Below are positions 22,372-25,396 of a stretch of 25,396 bases of DNA, one piece after another (within the stretch, counting starts at the first letter, position 1; each line of letters opens with the position of its first letter). The translations under genes and the position numbers were made by a program. The notes below the pieces were generated by a model. It saw nothing but the letters and a program-made list of their open reading frames with translations. It made no database searches and was not told the DNA's origin. This stretch comes from a virus, in IMG/VR virus record IMGVR_UViG_3300003323_000304, positions 1-25,396 of that record, one strand, 5' to 3'.

Positions 22372-22428
22372 GAACGGCTGTCCGGTCCACCCTCGTTCGG
22401 GTCGGGGATGGGCCGGGCAGCGGCGCTA

Positions 22429-22845
22429 TCAGACGTGAGCAGCGAGCGCTTCGATCGTCGACACGATCTCTCGGGGGCCGAGGTGCGCGGCGAAGTAGTC
22501 CCCGTCGGCGTTCGAGATCTGCAGCCGCGTCCGGTTCGCGTCGATCTGGTAGACGTCGATCACGTCCGAGTCCTCGTCGAGCGGGATCGTGAGCTGGTCC
22601 GCGCCGACGTCGGGCTGGCGCCAGTCGGACACGACGCGGGTGTCGAGCCGCACGTCGTGCTCGAACCCGTAGACCTTCGTGCGCATCCCGTCGGCGTGCT
22701 CCAGGGCGGCAGCTTCGGAGGTGAACGCGACGCCCGGGCGAAGGACGACGTGCTCGCGAACGAAGTCGGGGTCGTCACTGTAGGCGCGCAGGCAGCGCGA
22801 GCCGTCGCGGCAGAGCAGGACCGGCCGGTACTCGATGTGCGCCAC
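22429..22845 (-). CDS. Hypothetical protein, minus-strand cluster
   Basis: This is a 138-aa protein if it starts at the GTG with GGAGG 7 nt upstream; an alternative GTG at 22851 overlaps the preceding stop but sits only 1 nt after the GGAGG. The frame is open much farther upstream, but that is a shadow of other genes. The N-terminus (AHIEYRPVLLCRDGSRCLRA) has two cysteines; the body is acidic and strand-rich (DVRLDTRVVSDWRQPDVGAD), ending in a helix (PREIVSTIEALAAHV). I do not recognise a family. It follows the neighbouring 159-aa gene with a near-zero gap, so the two are probably co-transcribed. Confidence 0.72.
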   Translation of the reverse strand: MAHIEYRPVLLCRDGSRCLRAYSDDPDFVREHVVLRPGVAFTSEAAALEHADGMRTKVYGFEHDVRLDTRVVSDWRQPDVGADQLTIPLDEDSDVIDVYQIDANRTRLQISNADGDYFAAHLGPREIVSTIEALAAHV

Positions 22846-22847
22846 GG

Positions 22848-23327
22848 TCACGCCTCCACGACGAGGTCGGCGGTCCGGACGACCGCGCGGTTCCCGTTGC
22901 CGGTGTCGAGCACGAGCTGCTCGTCGCGGACCTCGACGATGACGCCGGCGCGGTCGCCGTGGGTCTTCACCGGCAGGCCGACGATCCACGGGGTCAGCTC
23001 GTCGGAGAAGTAGTCGCCGCCGCCGAGTAGCAGCAGCTCGCCGTCCACCTCGACGTACTCGCCGACGCTGTCGAAGAGCACGCGGTGCTCGCCGACGCCG
23101 AAGTCCTGCCACATGTCTTCGGCGAACTCGCCGGGACGGTTCGCCACGAGCCACGACCGGTCGAAGCGCTCGGGCACCAGGGTGCGGCGGAAGTAGGGGT
23201 GCCCGTTGTGGTAGCAGACGAGCACGTCGTCGCCATCTTCGGCGGCGGGGGCGAGGTAGTTCGTCCAGCGCCCGGCGCCGTCGGTGTAGTCGGCGATCGG
23301 CTGCAGGGGCTCGATGTTGGTCGGCAT
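22848..23327 (-). CDS. Hypothetical protein with C-terminal SH3/KOW-like segment
   Basis: This is a 159-aa acidic protein. The N-terminal two thirds carry GRWTNYLAPAAEDGDDVLVC followed by YHNGHPYFRRTLVPERFDRS and an acidic helix (GEFAEDMWQDFGVG). The last 45 residues (GLPVKTHGDRAGVIVEVRDE to RAVVRTADLVVEA) have the short-strand pattern of small SH3-like or KOW-type barrels, often seen in nucleic-acid-associated proteins. AGGAA precedes the ATG at a good distance. No family is assigned; the barrel call is a pattern impression. It sits between two other minus-strand unknowns in one operon. Confidence 0.72.
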   Translation of the reverse strand: MPTNIEPLQPIADYTDGAGRWTNYLAPAAEDGDDVLVCYHNGHPYFRRTLVPERFDRSWLVANRPGEFAEDMWQDFGVGEHRVLFDSVGEYVEVDGELLLLGGGDYFSDELTPWIVGLPVKTHGDRAGVIVEVRDEQLVLDTGNGNRAVVRTADLVVEA

Positions 23328-23351
23328 GATCGGTTCCTGTCTCGTGTGGGG

Positions 23352-23558
23352 TCAGTCGAAGGCGATGTGACGCAGGCGGGAGGTCGCGCGGATCTCGCGC
23401 GTCGACCGGGCCTCCGCCGGCAGGTCGACGATCGCCGTCGCGCCGCTCACAGTCGTGAGCATGTACGACAGGCGTCCCGTCCGGCCGTAGCCGAGGAAGA
23501 GCGGGGCGAAGAAGTGGCCCCCGCGGACCTCGTGGATGACCTGCAGTCGCTTGTCCAT
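23352..23558 (-). CDS. Small hypothetical protein, first of minus-strand operon
   Basis: This 68-aa protein begins MDKRLQVIHEVRGGHFFAPL, followed by FLGYGRTGRLSYMLTTVSGA, and ends EARSTREIRATSRLRHIAFD. The ATG has AAGGG about 9 nt upstream, which decides the start; the longer open frame into the intergenic region is rejected. It is the promoter-proximal gene of the minus-strand cluster, diverging from the HTH gene. The strand-rich, basic character suggests a small folded protein. No family is recognised. Confidence 0.66.
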   Translation of the reverse strand: MDKRLQVIHEVRGGHFFAPLFLGYGRTGRLSYMLTTVSGATAIVDLPAEARSTREIRATSRLRHIAFD

Positions 23559-23673
23559 GATCTGAACCCTTCGATGTGTGGTGACAACGGACAGTGAACC
23601 ACACGACAGAACGTTGCGCAACACGTAACGAAAGTTTGACGAGAGCGCACAACCGTGTGTTAGGTTCTCCGGC
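23559..23673. promoter_or_regulatory. Divergent regulatory region with inverted repeats
   Basis: This 115-bp gap separates the minus-strand operon from the HTH gene. It holds a GTTGCGCAAC palindrome (23613-23622) within a wider imperfect dyad CGTT..CG..CG..AACG (23612-23630). An inverted repeat GTGTGGT (23576-23582) / ACCACAC (23598-23604) lies nearer the minus-strand gene. A related ACCGTGTGTT at 23652-23661 is in the + orientation. Together there are three GTGTGKT-like half-sites. These are candidate operators for the HTH protein; no binding has been shown. Confidence 0.55.
23636..23666 (+). promoter_or_regulatory. Promoter for HTH gene, probable leaderless transcript
   Basis: TTGACG (23636-23641) resembles a -35 box and TAGGTT (23661-23666) matches the TAnnnT -10 pattern, with a 19-nt spacer; TGTTAG (23658-23663, 16-nt spacer) is an alternative. 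The start codon at 23674 lies just 7 nt after the -10 element and no ribosome binding site precedes it, as expected when transcription begins at the ATG itself. Confidence 0.5.
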
Positions 23674-23958
23674 ATGGAAGCACCGAACCTCACCGACCAG
23701 CCGCCGGCCTCCCCGCCGGCCCGGGACGACGACTCGCTCGTCGTGTCCGTCTCCCGCCAGATCCGCGTCGAGCTCGCGGTCGCCGACCGCAGCATGAGCG
23801 ACCTCTCGCGAACCGTCGGGTACTCGCCCGCGACCCTCTCCCGCAAGCTCGCCGGGAACGCCCCGTTCGGCCTCGATGACGTCGACCAGATCGCCGCCGC
23901 GCTCGGCATGACCGGTCAGCAGCTCGTCGCGGCCGCACTCGCTCGGAGCGCGTCGTGA
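23674..23958 (+). CDS. Small HTH DNA-binding protein (repressor/Cro-like candidate)
   Basis: This is a 94-aa protein. Residues about 30-80 read RQIRVELAVADRSMSDLSRT followed by VGYSPATLSRKLAGNAPFGL and DDVDQIAAALGM, a typical five-helix HTH_3 (Xre/lambda repressor-like) domain with the recognition helix SPATLSRKLAG. The first 25 residues are Pro/Ala-rich and disordered. It lacks a C-terminal peptidase or multimerisation domain, so it resembles Cro or a small immunity repressor. It sits at the divergent switch region and overlaps the following gene by 4 nt (GTGA). Probable role: regulation of this early/minus-strand region. Whether it is a true immunity repressor cannot be told from the sequence. 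Confidence 0.8.
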   Translation: MEAPNLTDQPPASPPARDDDSLVVSVSRQIRVELAVADRSMSDLSRTVGYSPATLSRKLAGNAPFGLDDVDQIAAALGMTGQQLVAAALARSAS

Positions 23959-24320
23959 ACCGCCGCCGCATCGCCTACCCGCTCGGCTTCGTGCTGCTCG
24001 GCGTCGCGATCGGGATCTCGTGGACGTGGGGCGCTCCCGGCACCCTGAACGGCGCGACGCTGATCGGGATCGGCATCGTCGCTCTCGCGCTGCTCGTGAT
24101 CGCCGGCGCCCGCCGCGACGACGAGGCCCCCGCGGAGCCCGCTCCGAAGCGCGGCGCCGTCGTGCACTACCTCGCGACCGACCCGGTCAGCGCGAAGTGC
24201 ATCGGGTACGACGGCGACGTCGCGATCGTCTCCGACGCGCAGACGCACCTCGTTACCGAGACGTGGCGGCACACCGGCCGCGGCTGGAAGCGCGAGAACC
24301 CCGCCGAGTTCACGTTCTGA
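23955..24320 (+). CDS. Two-TM membrane protein coupled to regulator
   Basis: This 121-aa protein uses a GTG start overlapping the HTH stop by 4 nt. Residues about 7-27 (AYPLGFVLLGVAIGISWTWG) and 33-51 (GATLIGIGIVALALLVIAGA) are membrane spans. The hydrophilic remainder (KRGAVVHYLATDPVSAKCIG to RGWKRENPAEFTF) is strand-rich and faces the cytoplasm by positive-inside reasoning. The stop overlaps the resolvase start (TGATG). I do not recognise the family; a membrane protein next to a phage regulator raises the possibility of superinfection exclusion, which is inference only. Confidence 0.75.
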   Translation: MNRRRIAYPLGFVLLGVAIGISWTWGAPGTLNGATLIGIGIVALALLVIAGARRDDEAPAEPAPKRGAVVHYLATDPVSAKCIGYDGDVAIVSDAQTHLVTETWRHTGRGWKRENPAEFTF

Positions 24321-24970
24321 TGCAGTGGCACGTGATCGGGATCGACCCGTCCATGACCGGAACCGGTGTCGCCGTGCTCCGACCCGGCGCTCCCTTCCGG
24401 CCGATCCTGGAGCTGGTGAAGACCGACCCCGTGAAGGTCCCGAAGGGCGTCGATGCGACGATCCCGCAGCTCTACCGGCTGCGCCGCATCGTGAGCACGG
24501 TCAAGCGGATCGCGCTCACCGGGCGCGAGCCGGGCGACCATACGTGCGTCGTCATCGAGGGCACGGCGTACGTCCACGAGCAGCAGCAGCACCAGGACAC
24601 CAGGGCGATGCTCCGCGGGATCCTGCTCGACGTCATGGAGCGCCAGGGGCGCCCGGACCAGGAGGCCGGGACGCTCGGCGCGACGATCATCGTCCCGCCC
24701 AAGTCCCTGAAGCGCTACGTCGCCCGCGACGGCAGCGCCTCGAAGGAGTACATGAAGCAGCGCGCCCGGGACTACGCCTTCCCCGGGATCGACTTCACCC
24801 CCACAGCTCGCAGTACCGCGATGGACGACAACCTCGTGGACGCGTACGGACTCGCGGCGATGGCCTGCCGCGTGCTCGGGTCCCCCGTGGAGCCGAGTCC
24901 CCAACGGGTCGACCCTGGCGCCCTTACGGGCGTCTGGTGGCCCCCCTACATGAGAGAGAGCACGACATGA
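24320..24970 (+). CDS. RuvC-like Holliday junction resolvase
   Basis: This 216-aa protein has its ATG overlapping the preceding stop (TGATG). It shows the RuvC/RNase H-like acidic residues in order: Asp9 in VIGIDPSMTGTGVAVL, Glu80 in CVVIEGTAYVHEQ, and Asp170/Asp174 in the terminal MDDNLVDAYGLAAMA. The segment IVPPKSLKRYVARDGSASKE matches the substrate-binding loop of this family. Phage members cut branched DNA and help resolve concatemers before packaging. Length is close to the usual 150-200 aa with a short C-terminal tail (VWWPPYMRESTT). The next gene overlaps its stop (ATGA). Confidence 0.87.
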   Translation: MQWHVIGIDPSMTGTGVAVLRPGAPFRPILELVKTDPVKVPKGVDATIPQLYRLRRIVSTVKRIALTGREPGDHTCVVIEGTAYVHEQQQHQDTRAMLRGILLDVMERQGRPDQEAGTLGATIIVPPKSLKRYVARDGSASKEYMKQRARDYAFPGIDFTPTARSTAMDDNLVDAYGLAAMACRVLGSPVEPSPQRVDPGALTGVWWPPYMRESTT

Positions 24971-25356
24971 GCAAGAAGCCCGCACTCACCGCCGGCACCC
25001 CCGACGACGAGAAGCGCAACAGCCTGATCGACGAGCACGACTACCTGACGAAGCTCTTCAACGACGCCGACCAGAAGTCGTCGGTGCTCGCGATCGTCGA
25101 GCTGGGGATCGTCGAGGCCGGAGGCCGGAACGTGAAGGGCGACCGGGTGACGAAGCTCGGCGTGCTGCACGTCGAGCACGCCCCCGACGCGGCGACCGCG
25201 GATCAGGTCGAGAAGCTGTTCACGAAGATGTACAAGGCCCGCACGGGCGACACGACGCGCCCCGCGCACGAGCCGGAGCCGCAGACCGCGCTCGACGGCA
25301 TGTCTCAGGCCGAGATCGAAGCCGGATCCGGTGACGACCTCGGGAACGACGACTGA
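24967..25356 (+). CDS. Conserved hypothetical phage protein downstream of resolvase
   Basis: This 129-aa protein starts in an ATGA overlap with the resolvase stop. The first 95 residues (DEKRNSLIDEHDYLTKLFND, SVLAIVELGIVEAGGRNVKG, DRVTKLGVLHVEHA) look like a compact alpha/beta domain. The remainder is acidic and Pro/Glu-rich (PAHEPEPQTALDGMSQAEIE) and probably disordered. I do not recognise the family. The tight coupling to the resolvase suggests a role in DNA metabolism, which is inference from position. Confidence 0.75.
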   Translation: MSKKPALTAGTPDDEKRNSLIDEHDYLTKLFNDADQKSSVLAIVELGIVEAGGRNVKGDRVTKLGVLHVEHAPDAATADQVEKLFTKMYKARTGDTTRPAHEPEPQTALDGMSQAEIEAGSGDDLGNDD

Positions 25357-25360
25357 CCAC

Positions 25361-25396
25361 ATGAAGCGCGGCGGGCCGAGCGCCTCGTCCCCGGCC
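25361..25396 (+). CDS. Start of a further gene, truncated at window end
   Basis: The ATG 4 nt after the previous stop opens a frame (MKRGGPSASSPA) that stays open to the window end. No strong ribosome binding site is visible. Too little is present for a function. Confidence 0.4.
   Translation, partial: MKRGGPSASSPA

Overview
This window is a contiguous piece of a tailed bacteriophage or prophage genome (siphovirus-type structural module) from a very GC-rich actinobacterial host. The basis for this call is the strong G/C bias at third codon positions, frequent GTG starts, ATGA/GTGA gene overlaps, a CHAP endolysin and a surface protein carrying an actinobacterial-type LAxTG sorting signal. A Microbacteriaceae-like host (Curtobacterium/Microbacterium relatives) is my guess from gene style only. 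No terminase, integrase, tRNA or CRISPR array is visible. The window begins inside the portal gene and ends 12 codons into another gene.

Bases 1-21213 (+ strand) form one tightly packed late operon. It runs in order: portal, MuF-like head protein, scaffold, major capsid, a low-complexity head-region protein, head-tail adaptor, head closure protein, HK97 gp10-like neck protein, tail terminator, a small disordered protein, major tail protein, tail assembly chaperones joined by a -1 frameshift, tape measure, distal tail protein, a baseplate/minor tail protein, a tail hub protein with an inserted coiled coil, a large modular tail fibre, a small conserved phage protein, CHAP endolysin and three small membrane proteins (holin and lysis candidates). 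A strong intrinsic terminator at 21221-21263 closes the operon. Several GC-rich hairpins without U-tracts sit in the few gaps: before the scaffold, after the major tail protein and before the tape measure gene.

Bases 21298-23558 (- strand) hold four convergent genes. Three are small proteins of unknown function. The last is a secreted, Pro/Thr-repeat, sortase-anchored surface protein, which looks like a moron or lysogenic-conversion-type cargo gene with its own possible promoter.

Bases 23559-23673 are a divergent control region with inverted repeats, repeated GTGTGKT-like half-sites and a promoter that probably gives a leaderless transcript. It is followed on the + strand by a small HTH DNA-binding protein, a two-TM membrane protein, a RuvC-like resolvase, an unknown conserved protein and the start of another gene, each overlapping or nearly touching the next.

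The most interesting items are the LAxTG surface protein on the opposite strand, a probable in-frame internal start inside the endolysin that would make a free C-terminal domain, the recombinogenic in-frame repeats in the tail fibre, the mutually exclusive hairpins in front of the tape measure gene, and the leaderless regulator with its operator-like region.
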